A model generated the notes under the pieces. That model was not told the origin of the DNA. It did no database searches and was given only the letters and a program-made list of their open reading frames with translations. From Mangifera indica (taxonomy: Eukaryota; Streptophyta; Magnoliopsida; Sapindales; Anacardiaceae), in NCBI RefSeq assembly GCF_011075055.1, contig NC_058145.1, positions 8,093,228-8,157,227 on the forward strand: 64,000 nucleotides of DNA, written 5' to 3'. The position numbers were made by a program, and so were the translations under genes. This document shows, one piece after another, positions 48,474 through 60,593 of this stretch. Position 1 is the stretch's first letter. Every line of letters starts with the position of its first letter.

Positions 48474-49550
48474 GCATCATCATATAATCACTTTTGGCCA
48501 GAGAATACGACATGCAATTAAAACCCTCGAGCATAAGGTTACAAATAAGAAGAACAAATAACTTTTGAAAAGTTTATCACCTTTAGACAGATAAACCCCT
48601 TAAGTTACTACTCCTTTTCACACCAATAAGAAAGACATATGTTAATCGAAAAATCACAACCACCTTTAAGTGAATTGAATTTTTCACGACCAACATAGTT
48701 CCACAAACACCTTATGCGACCATCAATTTTAACACACAATAACCACATTTGGGCAAGAAATTGTATGTGTTAATTAAAGAATGTCTCTTTCATCGAAAAT
48801 AGAAATTTTGCAAGCTTCAATGAATGCATCGTTTTAGCGATTAAACATTCTGACAACTTACAATAATTTCTATTGAAACTAAATAATATTGCTAAAATTA
48901 AGATTTCCTGAGATACAACATTGAATTACCTCTAACAATCTTAATTAAGTATTACAACAAATTCGCATTGAGTAATAATTAAAGTAGCTTTAAAACTGTA
49001 TAAGTCATACCTCATAGGGATTTCTGGTGCATCATCATTAAATCACTTTTGGGCAAAAAAATGACATGCTATTAGGATCCCGAATACAAGGTTAAAGTCA
49101 TATGAGGACTTTCAGAACATGTGGTTTTCAAAAAAAATATCACTTTTAGGCAGATAAAACTTTCTAGACCATTGTTCCTCCTCTGTTTAATAGGAAAACA
49201 CATGTCAATTGAATAAGCCCAATCACCTTTGGGTGTATTGAGTTCTTCATGACCAACCAAAATTAACCTTATGCTTTAAAAACCAAAAAATATATCATTA
49301 CCGTAGGAAAAATTTTGTAAGTCTCAATAGTGTATCACTTTAGTAATTACTATCATGAAACTTACAAAATATTCCAATGATACTAAATATTATTGCCCTA
49401 AGTAAGATTTCATGAGACATAATACTTTATTATCTCTGACAATCTTCCTTAAATTATTGCATCTATCCTATTGAACAATAATTTTTACTTTAAGGGAATA
49501 CTTTATACCACAATAGTTAACTTAAAATTCAATTCATCTCAAATGGAGAC
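48474..49550. repeat. Imperfect ~555-bp tandem duplication inside the LTR element
   Basis: GCATCATCAT occurs at 48474 and 49029, each followed by AATCACTTTTGG, then a GACATGC block, a CAGATAAA block and an ATTGAATTTTTCACGACCAA-like block. The two copies are much more diverged from each other than the two LTRs are, so the duplication predates the last transposition. Confidence 0.7.
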
Positions 49551-50660
49551 TTATAAGGTGTCTAATATGTCTTTATAAGCCGCCACAAGCCATTCACATG
49601 TATTATTTGTCTTTAATGTTATTCAAAGGTTATTGTTCGCCTTTCATATGTTGTAACATGCACCCCTTAAACCTTTAAATCACTTATGGTCACATGTTCT
49701 TATTGGGTTTCATGCACTACCTTAGGGTTTTACACACACTAATGTGTTTAACTAACTTTTATTCACTCACATGCACCCCATAAAACCTTTCATGTGTTTT
49801 GCGTACCCCAAGAAAACTTTAAAACTTTATTACATACTATCAAAGGACTTTGACACATACACGTATGTCTAAATGATTCACTTGAATACCTTCACGCGCC
49901 CTCCAAGGGTGTAACATGCTCACACGCGCTCTTAGAATTAACTTATGCGCCTCCATACCATTTAGGTAACTTGTACGTGCCTTCACGCGCTTCAACATCT
50001 TCATTATGCGCCTTTAGACATGCTCCACACGCTTTCACACAGTGGATATAATGGACACATGCCTACAATTGAGTCACATGTATCATCTTCCTATGTCATG
50101 CACTTCCACACGCTCTATATTGCCACCACGCACTTGCGCGAGCGATGAAATGTCCTGCGCGTGATCCACACGCTCAGCCAACTGGACCTGGAATTCAAAT
50201 GGGTTAGGATCAGGTTAGCCTGGCCTAGGAATATTTGGGTTGGTTTACAACCCATTTCCTAACCTGTTGACTTTGACTGGGCCACCACGATCCGTTTAAT
50301 CTTGCAGGTTGAATTTCGGGTTTTCCCAACCCGATTTTGACCCGTACAATTCATAAAACCCTAATGCCCTGATTTGTTGTGCTAACTTTCTGATTTTGAA
50401 ATTCTGTTCAACTATTGGATATCTCGGCCACCTATAAATCTGATAAGTATTCTGAAGTCAACTAGATTGATGTCTTGGCCTTGAAATCGCCTCAGAAAAA
50501 CTCGATGGAAGGAATAAAATCGTACGTCTTTGATGGTTTCTATCTTGCGACTTCGTTCGCCGATAGAGGTTTTAGCCGATGAGGAGGTGGTGCCAGAACA
50601 TGGCTTACACAGTTGGTGGCTCTGACACCTCCAATTTTGTCAAAATTTGTGACAATGATT

Positions 50661-50663
<3 letters not shown>

Positions 50664-50726
<63 letters not shown>
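50664..50726. repeat. (AT)n microsatellite
   Basis: AT run in the leader of the minus Copia-type element, about 400 bp from the primer site. Confidence 0.95.
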
Positions 50727-50728
<2 letters not shown>

Positions 50729-51112
50729 AGCATATGTTACTTGGCTATTGTTCATGGTTTTTTTTTTTTTTTTTAAATTCAAGTGAAATTCAATCCTCAA
50801 AATACTAGATTTAGGGTTTTTGAAATCTAATTTAATTGATTTGAATCCCTAGTTTCAAATTGAATAAACCCTAATTCCAATAAAAAAAAAATTAATTTCT
50901 TGGGTTTGATCTATATTGAAATTGAATCAATCCCTAATTAAAAAAAAAAATTAAGCCTTAATTTTCATTTAAAAGACCCTAATTCAAAACTAGAATTATT
51001 AAAGGCACAAAAAAAAAAAAAAATTTAATTCCAATTCTGAAAACTCAAACCCTAATTTAGAATCAATGGATTTCAGATTTTATAATCTAATACGTACCAC
51101 TCTGATACCACA

Positions 51113-51617
51113 TGTAAGATTTATTTGGCAAAACATAATAAAATAGATCATCCAATTACAATCTCAAGATCTACGCACAGATTATAAAATACTGAATTAA
51201 ACTTTAGGGTTTTAGAAATACCTAGATCTCCATGCAATTTGAAACTGAAAAACCTATTGAAATCACCTAAAATTATCTGTCGAGATCATCACTCTATGTG
51301 ACTTGGTCTACTACTCCAGAAATCTCCTTGAATGACAGCTTTGAATGGGTAAGTTATACTACATTTTATTCTGTATTAGGTTTTGAAGTAGGGACTTAGC
51401 CAATTTATAGTAGGTTAATTGATCCCCCATCAAGGTTCAATAAACTTTAAGACCCACACTTGTGCTGTCTACCCATATCATAACTTTTAAGTATATTGAA
51501 CTTATCATTATTGATCACTTAAACTCATCTTTAAACTAGCATTGGACAATTCAATTATCCAATTTTATTAAACCAAAATCATAATTAATGTTAGCCCACA
51601 TCAGAAAATTTCTAACA
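51113..51617 (-). repeat. 5' LTR of the minus Copia-type element
   Basis: 505 bp. It is followed on the minus strand, after two bases, by the initiator Met primer site. Confidence 0.9.
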
Positions 51618-51622
51618 TATTA

Positions 51623-52490
51623 AAAATAAAAAGTGGGTTGTAAATGAATTGATTTCATAGTATGTATATTGCATTGTCAAAATACAAATTGGCAATTGAA
51701 TTTGCAATAGTAGAATACGTGCAATTACTTAAATATGCTTGATAAGCAATTTGCTAATCCATTTTAAACATGAACATGTTGAACTCCCATGTAAACTCAA
51801 TAATCATCAAATGCTTCAGTATTATCCCATGAAAGGTAGTTAAATAGATGGTCAGACAAATGTGCCCTTGACTTTGACTTTAATTTGTGTTAAAAATATA
51901 GCAAACATAACATTATATGTAAACAATAAGCAAACTTGGGATCAACATGCAAATTCATAAATCAATAACGTAAAATAATGAAATGATCCACTAGGTGGAT
52001 GAATAGATCTACTCAGTAGAGGATTGTATTCATATTTGTTCTTGAATACTTTGTATGGATGATATATATTCAATGCTAAACCTTGGTAGGAGATGGTACA
52101 CATTTTTTTATTAGACAATAAGACCTTTTGGTTCCTTATCAAGTGCTCACACAAAATTTCAAAAACTTTATACATCATTTTGGGTGATTAAGATGATCCT
52201 ATTAAAACATGAAAATTATTTGACCAAATAATATCTTATTCAAGATTGCATAAATTTCAATTACCTTTATGATTATATAATATAATCTAGATGTTAAAAT
52301 AGGTAACTTTTCTAATATAAACTTTTAATCAAAGACAATACAACTAATGCAAACAAACTTTACATTTTTTTCATTCATTATCTCAATGTGATAATCATTT
52401 CAACTAATATCTTTAAAACTAGGTAAAGTTTATTTGAATCATACTTGAATAAATTGTTAGAGTAGTAATCTAGAACCAATCGACACCAAC
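51623..52490. other. Unassigned AT-rich DNA, possible LTR continuation
   Basis: Its first part should continue the element fragment interrupted at 45499. I see no coding or clear repeat boundary in it. Confidence 0.35.
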
Positions 52491-53421
52491 AAACATGGCA
52501 ATAGGCCAGGCCAAGCCGGGCTGGGCTAACTCCGGTTCGGCCCATAGGGCTTATGAGCCTAGTTGGGCCCAAGGCCCATATTGTAATGGGCCTTCCGGCT
52601 GGATTGACCCATATATTTTTTAAAGCTCAAAACCCAACCCTATATATAATTGGGACGAGTCGGGCCTTAAATGGGCCTACCCATTTAAATAATTTTTTTA
52701 AAAGTTTTTAATTAAAATTTTAAATACAAATTATTTTTTAATTATTAAAATGGAGAACAATACCTCGAACATTTTATTTATAATCTTTCATTTGTGGTGA
52801 AGGAATATTATGGTTATATGATGAAAAATATTATAAGTTTATAATATAGTATAAATAAATTGATTTACATACTATATAAATTACAAACATAAATTAAATA
52901 TATATACTATATCATTTATCTACTTATTTTTAATATCCAAATCTCTAAATTCTTTTGACATTGGATCCTTTTGTAATAATAAAATTGAAATAAAAATAAA
53001 ATTATAAACACAAAAAATTATTATTTATGAATTTAAATAATTTTCAAAAGAGAGTTGATGAGAGAAAAAGAGATTGAGAATATAATGAAAGAATTGAGAT
53101 TGAGAGAAACTGAAATCAATGAAAAGTTAGATTGGTTTATATGGAGATAAATTAATTAATTAATTAATTTTAAAAAAAAAAAGTTAGAAGCCTTGGCTGC
53201 TGCTTTCTGCCATTTGATTTTTTTTAATTTTTATTTTTTTAAATAGTAATGGGTCGAGTTGGATTGACCCATGGGCTTAATATTAAAACCTATGGTCCGA
53301 TTCGAAAAGGCCTATAGGGTAGACCCAATGTACTACAGTATCATATTAGGCCTTATCGAGTTAGGTTTTAAATTCGTGTTTCAGACCAAGCCTTATTCGG
53401 TCTGACCCAATTGACTTGTTT
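52491..53421. mobile_element. Non-autonomous hAT-like element
   Basis: The left end is AAACATGGCAATAGG and the reversed right end is AAACAAGTCAATTGGG. The outer 150 bp on both sides are unusually GC-rich with GGGCCCAAGGCCC-type words in partly inverted arrangement, and the middle is AT-rich. That layout matches common non-autonomous plant hAT repeats. I could not confirm an 8-bp duplication. Confidence 0.5.
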
Positions 53422-54294
53422 AGACACTAGTATACTTTTGATGTAATTTGTAATTTTATTTTCAATTCATTTGAATGACCCTTTATTTAATACTTATGAT
53501 AAGTTATCTAACTTAGACCATGAATATATAAATTAAACAATTAAAATAGTCGTCAAACTTACCTAGTGTTACTCCTCGAGATAGTGGATTGATTGTGTGA
53601 GAGGATTATTTTCAAAGAGAAATTACAGTAGTCGAATGACACACACATATGCGGCTAGGGAAACATAAAGTTTAATTTAGATTCCACCAAAACAAGCATT
53701 CGAAATTATGGAAACACAAAAATATTCCTAAATATTAGAATGTTCAATGTGACATTAATGACCGTTGCTATTTATATTAATTATGAGCCTTTTTTTTTTT
53801 TTTTTTTGAATTTTTAATACTTTTATAGAGGAAGTTTTAACTACTAATGACAAAGGGATTCTCCCCTATTATTAAAACTCTTTAAAGATAAAATATCTAG
53901 TTTTGATGACCGTTTTCTCTTGTCAAAGCGTCAATTTGCCCAAAAAAAAAATAATGGACAATGTGCTGCCCTCGACTTTCCTTATTATCGGAGCCACCCC
54001 TCTCATAAACTTTAACCACATCAAGGATGTGTTGGAAATTTTGAGATTATAAATTATGAATGACAAGTCAAACATAGTCATAATTAATTTAAAATACGCA
54101 ACACTCACACCATGATCAAGGCTAGCAGAATTGATATGATATTTAAAAAGGTTGAAAGACATATTCCTATCCAAGATTTAATCAATTGATAAATTTTTAT
54201 TTATTAATTTTGAAAAATTTAAATATCCATATATCAACAGTTATTGTTAATCTATTTTATTAGATTTAACGATAAAAGAGACTTTTTCTAATAG
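53422..54294. other. Intergenic DNA, nothing recognised
   Basis: AT-rich sequence with no recognisable frame or repeat boundary. A poly-T stretch lies near 53791. Confidence 0.4.
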
Positions 54295-54303
54295 TATTAA
54301 AAA

Positions 54304-54968
54304 GACCAAAGACTTATTCTCACACAAAGTTTAGTGAAATGAGAAATTTCTACCCGCTAATTTTAAGAAACTTAAATGTTTATAATTCTGTTAAAATTTT
54401 TTATTAGGATTAAAGATAAAAATGTTATTTAGTTAAAAATATTTTAAAAACTAAAATTTTATTATATTCCCTCTTTAATTTAAAAACTTAACAATTTTTT
54501 TCCACCCAAAATTTGAAAAATAAACATTTCTCCTCTGTTAGGGTTTACTCAAAACGCAGTAGTGATTCTAGTGACTTTCTCCACTCCGACTATCTTTTCT
54601 GCCAATGCCCTTCATTCTCTCGAGATCTTCATAACTAAAGATGAAGATCTCAGGTTGTGTCATGCAAGTCCACCGAATCCATCAATGACAAAGATGGATG
54701 ACTGTCATGTAACTTTCCATCTATGGTTTGAATCGGCGATTACTGAAGACGGAGGTAACTGTTGAAGACAAGGACGAGAGAAATTATTAGTTTTTTAAAA
54801 TAAAAAGGGAAATGTGATAAAATTTTAGATTTTTAAAAATATTTTTAGCTAAATAATATTTTTACCCTTAACCCTATTAACAGAATAGTGGACATTTGAA
54901 TTTTTAAAAGTTAACAGGTGAGAGTTTAGGAGTAGATCAACCCTTGGGCGGGAATTAGTCTTTTGGCC
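54304..54968. mobile_element. MULE-type foldback element, 665 bp, near-perfect 9-bp TSD
   Basis: Long inverted arms (about 54304-54520 and 54775-54968) begin GACCAAAGACTTATTC and, reversed, GGCCAAAAGACTAATTC. They continue with shared AAAAATATTATTTAG and CTAAAATTTTAT blocks. The flanks TATTAAAAA (54295-54303) and TATTGAAAA (54969-54977) agree at 8 of 9 bases, the duplication length of Mutator-like elements. The unpaired centre (54545-54770) has normal base composition and a 67-codon frame that I do not recognise. Confidence 0.75.
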
Positions 54969-55589
54969 TATTGAAAAACATATATTTATTATAATTTTAA
55001 TATTATAAAATAATAATAATAATAGTAATAATAATAATTATTATTATTATTATTATTATCACTAAAGTTGTAGTTAGAGATAGCAAATGGGTTGGGTTAG
55101 CCCGCTGCTAGACCTAAAGCATACCAAATAGCACTATCTAGAAGGGCATAACCTGTCATTGTAACAGGTTGTGCCAGACTTGTAGGGCCTTGGGTCTGGG
55201 CATCAAGCCCACGAGCCAACCCAAGCATTGTGCTTTAATTAAAACAATAAATTTTTTTAAAATTTTATGAAACTAGCAGAAGCTAGAACCAATAGCAACG
55301 ACTACTACGAGTAGCCATTTATATATATTTTTTTTCATTTTTCATTTCTTGTATAAACAACCCCCCTCTCTCTTTTCAAATTTCATATACACTCACTCAT
55401 AGTCACATTTTCAATCTTTCATTATTCTCAATCTCATATTCTCTTGTCAAGTGACTCAAGGCTCATTTTGAAAATTTTTGAATTCATAAACAATAATTTT
55501 CTATGTTTACAATTTTGTTTTTATTTCAATTTTGTCAATTAATTATATATTTTTTTGTTATAATTTAATTTATAAAAAATATTTTACAA

Positions 55590-58500
55590 ATAGATTTAGA
55601 CTCTCCAAAGTTCAATTCATTTGAATATTATCATACTGTCACTGATGATATTATTGATGATCTGATGTATACACGACTCCATTGTCATTTTTGGGTTCCA
55701 AGCCATCCTCAAGTCTACATGCAACCTTTGAAGCTAAGAAGAATAAAGTTCTAACAAATCTCAAGCCAAAGGAAGTATTGCACATTCCATTTTGGCCCAA
55801 AACCACTTTTGGGTATAGTCTCATTGCATGCACCCAAGGTCCAAGTGAATAGTTTGCTCCAATTGATCAAAAAGTGTGATTTTGGACGTCCATCAATGGC
55901 CCAAACGTCCAAACATTATTTTGAGAAGCCCAAAGAACCCAAAATTGGTTTTTAGTTACATTAGAACTAAATTAGAATTTGGTTATTTTAGTTAGGAAAC
56001 ATCATTCCTAAAGTTAAGAAAAAAATAACTAACTTTTGTCTTTAGTTAATTACTATGTATGGACTTGGTTTAGAGTGAATGACTTAGCTTAATTCATGCT
56101 ATTTTAGTTGACTTTTGTGGGAAATATTATATCATTGCCATCCATGCCTCCTATATAAAGGGGTGGAGCTTCATTTGTAATAGGTTGGTTTTTGCTTTTT
56201 GAATGAAAACTTGAAGAAAGCTTTGTTGGTTTTTTTTTCTCATTTTCTTTATCCAATCATTCTTGGAGGAAGATTGGTGGTGGAAGACCCCAAGGTTGGG
56301 AGAACTTTCCTTTAAACCTTAGTTATTTTTCTTGTTATCCTTGAAATCCAAAGTGTGAAAACTTGAATATGTGTTGTATGCCTCGGGTACTGTTCACAGT
56401 GTGTGATTTTGCCATTTCCAGTTTTTGCCAATAAACTTTGAAGTTAGTTTTGAATGCTTTGTTGATTGAGTTGTGGCTGACATTATATACCGTTAGAAAG
56501 CTCTTTGAATACTTTTTTCAATGATATATAATTTGCATGATTTGGAGGTCATTTGATTAGATAAAATTGAAGACAAATTGTTGATGTGCCAAATAAATAG
56601 TAACTTCAAGAATTGAGTTTGTGTGTTGTTGCATTGTCTTGATGGAAATGCACCATGATCAATGTGGAACAAGTGAAGCACCAATAGGTAAAAATGAGAC
56701 AGTCACATGTTCGACAAGGACAAAAAAAAAAGACAAAAGTCTATAGTGTGAGATTATTTTGATCAAATAACAGAAACGATTGGAGGAAAACATATTCATC
56801 AAGCAATGTACAAATATTGCGGTTCATGTTTAACATGCACAAGTTCGAGTGATACAGGGCATCTTCCTTGACATATTATTGAAAAAAAGTTCCACATGAG
56901 GTTAGAGGTTACATTCACTTTATTGTGATTCGTTGATCCCGACATTAATGCAGCAGGCAGTCTGAGCCGTTTCAAACACATATGAGAAATGTCTACTGTC
57001 ACATGCGATCAAATGAAAGTACGAGACTACATGAGCAAGTATGTTGTTGCTTTTGACAAACTTTTTTCCTACGCCGTAGATGAAATATTATAATGGATGA
57101 TGCAAAATAATATTTAACCCGTATTTAAAAGAATTTCTATATCAACTCTTAGGTCAAACATTATTAAAAATTATGAATTAATTAAAAATTATTGGAGAAT
57201 TTAGTAATTTTAATAGTGTAATTTCAATTACTTTAGATTTATAGACAACTACAAATCATGACATAGGGTATCTATATGCAATTGCTCATTACATTAATTC
57301 TGATTGACAATTATATCAAAAAGTTATTGTATTTAGAAATTTAAAATATTTGCATAATAGTCCTACAATTTATCGAACATTAGCAAATACTTTTTACGAA
57401 TATAAAATTAATAATTTTATTTTTACAATGACTTTTGATAATGCCAAAAATAGTAACACAGTTATTAAATTAATGTTTAATCATATACCTATTTCATTTA
57501 ATGAAAAATTATTTAATATTAGATGTGCATATATGATATTAGTAATTTAGTAGCTTAAGATGGTTTAAGCATGGCTAAAACTAAGATATATCAACAATTA
57601 GACATGTCATTGTATACATTTTATCATCCTCATCATGAATACAAACATATCATCAATTATTTAAATTAATGGGGTTAAGATGAAAAAAATAAAAATAGAT
57701 GTTAAAACTTAGTGAAATCCAGTATATCTCATGTTGAACGCATGTGAAAGGTATGAAATACCTATAACATGGTTCTTCAATACCCACCCAGAAGATTCGA
57801 AGCATTTTTTTTTTTTTTATAGATTATGATTAAGAGATTGTTATGTTTCTAATGAACATGTTAAAATCATTGAAACACCCACAAACCAATGCTTATATAT
57901 GCATTATTTAACTACTTGTTCAATTTTATATTGTATAATAGAAATCAGTGATATTTTTAAAAAATATAGATATTATAATACTTTTCAAAACAATAAAACT
58001 ATGTATACTCATTTTTGATACACAATTTATGTACACAGATAAAGTGTTATCATATGATTTGATGTTTCTTTATCATATGATGATACATGTTTTAAAATCA
58101 CCTAATTACATGATGACACATCACTGTATATATGAATTGTGTACAAAAAATGGGTACACATAGCATTGCTTTTTCCAAAATATATTTAGGCAAATGAAAC
58201 AGAAATTTAAAAAATATTGAAATGAAATTTTTTTACTTTCTATCACTACCACTATCTTAGATCCTAGGGCAAAAATATAAATAAAAAAATTTATTTGATG
58301 CTATTAACGAAAATTTGTTAATTATCACGCTCCTAATTGCATAAACAATGTCCAACAAATTTTATCGAAAATGTATAGTATTTATAAATAAAAATATGGA
58401 AGGGTTGGACAAAGTTAAAAACCAAAGGTATGTTTTGATTGTTTAAACAGAAAAAAGTTGTGCATATAATTACTCATTCACACAGGTAAGCATATCGTGA

Positions 58501-58860
58501 GTCAGAGTACAAATTATGGTGAGTTTTATAATTATATCAATATTGACCATTATTTAAAAATTATTTAATGATTTGATGTTGAGAAACTAGATATTTTAAC
58601 ATGGTGGAAAGAAAAGGCAGAAACTTTTCCTATGTTTGTGATCATTGCCGAGATCTACTAACACCTCCATTATCAACTATAGCATCATAATTCACTTTTA
58701 TGCATATAGATGCATACTTGATGATAGACGATTCAATTTATACCAATTATGTGAATAAAGGATTGAGTTAAAGTTAATAATTAATTACAAAATCGAGTCA
58801 CAAAAGATATCTTTAAAGAATTTAAAAATCTGGATATTAAAGATGAGTAAATGGATTGTA
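55590..58860 (+). pseudogene. hAT transposase pseudogene (BED finger, RNase H-like fold, dimerisation domain)
   Basis: Conceptual reading in changing frames gives KFNSFEYYHTVTDD (55600-55650). A BED zinc-finger follows around 56735-56880 (SVRDYFDQI then CKYCGSCLTC and TGHLPWHI, with CxxC and the spaced His). A catalytic-core block lies at 57230-57450 (DLWTTTNHDIGYLYAIAHYI and FTMTFDNAKNSN). A C-terminal dimerisation block lies near 58600-58690 (WWKEKAETFPMF and STIAS). Many stops and frameshifts interrupt it, and a solo LTR sits in the N-terminal part. It cannot make transposase. Confidence 0.8.
55663..56655 (+). mobile_element. Solo LTR, 993 bp, TSD TGATC, nested in the hAT
   Basis: It starts TGATGTATACACG and ends GGAAATGCACCA. 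The perfect 5-bp duplication TGATC flanks it at 55658-55662 and 56656-56660. Removing it restores an in-frame junction of the hAT N-terminal region (encoding DDIIDDQCGTSEAP). A TATA-like CCTATATAAAGG near 56150 suits an LTR promoter. The segment at 56480-56560, reversed, contains ATATATCATTGAAAAAAGTA and CAAAGAGCTTTC, as in the tandem repeat at 4491-5060. Confidence 0.85.
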
Positions 58861-59130
58861 TATATATCATACTTATATTTGTAATTGTATAGTATAAAAA
58901 TTAATTTATTTTATATTATAATATTTTTTATGATATGATTACAGTAAATGGATTGTATGAAAATATTTGTAGTATTATTATGGGTTTTAATAATTAAAAA
59001 ATAATTAATGTTAAATTATTATTAAAAAATTTAAAAAAATTTGTGCTAACAAGCTGACCCGTCCCTTAGACACAGTAGGTTATGCCGGAGTTAGTCAAGC
59101 CTGGCCTGACACGGCCTACTGACATCTCTA

Positions 59131-59450
59131 CTTGCAATTGAAAAAAGGTTGCTCGAAATTATTATTCCCTTGAATGTGAAAAACCACGGTACTACACTCC
59201 AGTAACCGATTCACTGTCGAGCTGAAAAATAAATCGAGGATCTGAAACCCAATGGCAGATGTAGTGGGAAGTGAAGGTTCAACCTCTTTATTAGGCTTTT
59301 GAACAAGTCGGAAAATACCAATCTGAAACCCAATGGTTGAAGTATCGTTATCTCTTCTTGACTCTTCGACTCCAGAACAGGGACATTGATATGGCGACCC
59401 TTGAACTCGCCTCTCAGCCAAACCCTACACCCTTCGTCTCTCTATCTAGA
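59131..59450 (-). other. Non-repetitive interval between hAT and foldback, possible gene remnant
   Basis: A minus-strand open stretch of about 97 codons (59421-59128) has no ATG at its edge (it opens at TTG), and its stop codon TAG is supplied by the hAT terminus. Composition looks more gene-like than the surroundings, and it contains a repeated IGFQI phrase. I do not recognise the protein, so this is at most a candidate remnant. Confidence 0.25.
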
Positions 59451-60342
59451 GGGTAATTAATTAAAATAGGCAAAAAATTAAGCGTTTATACGTTTTTAGG
59501 CCACCCTAGAAAAGTTTTACCAAAATAAGCAAACCGTATTTTTTTTACCCTTTTTACCCTTATGTTGAAAAACCCAGTAAAAGTATTTTTTCTGAGAATA
59601 TGCGTCGGTTTACGGCGGTTACGATGGTAGCTAAGGATTTAACAGTGAAACTCTAAATATGTCGAATGTATATGGATGTTTTTGAATGTTTCGAACGCTT
59701 AAAATGATGTAGTTTTGATGTTAATGGATACCTAGAAGTGTAGCCGTTGAGAGACAAAAGCACAAAAAGTGAACAGTATCGCGTAAACCGTAAACAGTGT
59801 CACGCAAACTATGAACAGTGTCACGCAAACTGCACAAATACTGTTCACATCGTGCAAACTGCTTGCAAAATCGCACAAAAAATACTGTTTACAGAATATA
59901 ATATCTACTTTTGCATGATGTAAACAATGATTGCGCGATGTGAACAGGTTTGCGCTGTGTAAACAGTGTTTACGCAGTTTGCGTAACACTGTAAATTTGC
60001 GCAGTTTGCGTGACACTGTAAATTTGCGCGTTTTTGTCTCTCAACGGCTACACTTCCAAACATCCATTAACATTGAAACTACATCATTTTAAGCGTTCGA
60101 AACATTCAAAAACATCCATATACATAATTCGACATATTTAGGGTTTAGTGTAAAATCCCTAGCCACCATTGTAACTACCATAAACCGACGCACATTCTCA
60201 GAAAAAATATTTTTACTGGGTTTTTCAACATAAGGGTAAAAAGGGTAAAAAAAATACGGTTTGCTTATTTTGATAAAACTTTTTTAGGGTGGCCTAAAAA
60301 CGTATAAACGCTTAAAATTTTGCTTATTTTAATTAATTACCC
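59451..60342. mobile_element. Foldback MULE, 892 bp, perfect 9-bp TSD
   Basis: The ends GGGTAATTAATTAAAAT and its reverse complement lead into two arms of more than 300 bp (left 59451 to about 59760, right about 60030-60342) that are nearly complementary over their whole length. The perfect 9-bp direct repeat CTATCTAGA flanks it at 59442-59450 and 60343-60351. Nine-base duplications with long TIRs are the Mutator/foldback signature. The central 270 bp is an array of short units like CAGTGTCACGCAAACT, inverted on the right as AGTTTGCGTGACACTG, so the whole element is close to one hairpin. No coding capacity. Confidence 0.9.
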
Positions 60343-60593
60343 CTATCTAGACAAATTTATTGGGTAGCTCGTACAACATCAATTCTGTCAAGTTGTTGGG
60401 GCGTGGACACGTAATAATAATAAATATACATTTGTTTTGTTTACCAGAATGGCGCAGGGAAAAGTCACATGTCGTTTACCAGGAATCAATGGATAAAGGA
60501 AGCTAGTAAGTTTAGCACGGGTATGAAATTGAAACAAGATGCAAATTAGGTGAGTACGTTAGTGAAAATTTAACCATTTAAATTATAGTAATG
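60343..60593. other. Short unique interval
   Basis: Contains moderately GC-rich sequence (ATGGCGCAGGGAAAAGTCAC near 60449) without a recognisable frame. It may belong with 59131-59450 as one pre-insertion segment. Confidence 0.3.

Larger units (their letters stand above)
45500..51617 (-). mobile_element. Copia-type LTR element, minus, perfect TSD, little coding
   Basis: The 3' LTR (45500-45998) and 5' LTR (51113-51617) share nearly all sequence by eye over about 500 bp. Both begin TGTAAGATTTA on the plus strand and end in CAACA/TAACA. The primer site lies at 51099-51110 (reverse of TGGTATCAGAGT) and a purine tract AAGTGGGAGAA at 46009-45999. The TSD is TATTA at both 45495-45499 and 51618-51622. 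Coding remnants are confined to about 46790-47160 (RT palm/linker). The interior also holds a ~555-bp tandem duplication and an AT microsatellite in the leader. Similar LTRs with a ruined interior suggest a non-autonomous element mobilised in trans; that is inference. Confidence 0.85.
55075..59130 (+). mobile_element. Degenerate autonomous-type hAT transposon
   Basis: The termini TAGAGATAGCAAATGG and, reversed, TAGAGATGTCAGTAGG are typical plant hAT inverted repeats. The sub-terminal DNA is GC-rich (GGGTTGGGTTAGCCCG on the left). The 8-bp flanks GTTGTAGT and CTTGCAAT agree at 5 of 8 positions, an aged TSD. Without the nested solo LTR at 55663-56655 the element is about 3.06 kb, normal for an autonomous hAT. 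Transposase remains are present but full of stops. Confidence 0.8.

Noticed and set aside
52481..53430. 8-bp TSD for the hAT-like repeat (CGACACCA against AGACACTA)
   Set aside because: The match needs a 2-base shift relative to the inverted repeats, so it is not reliable.
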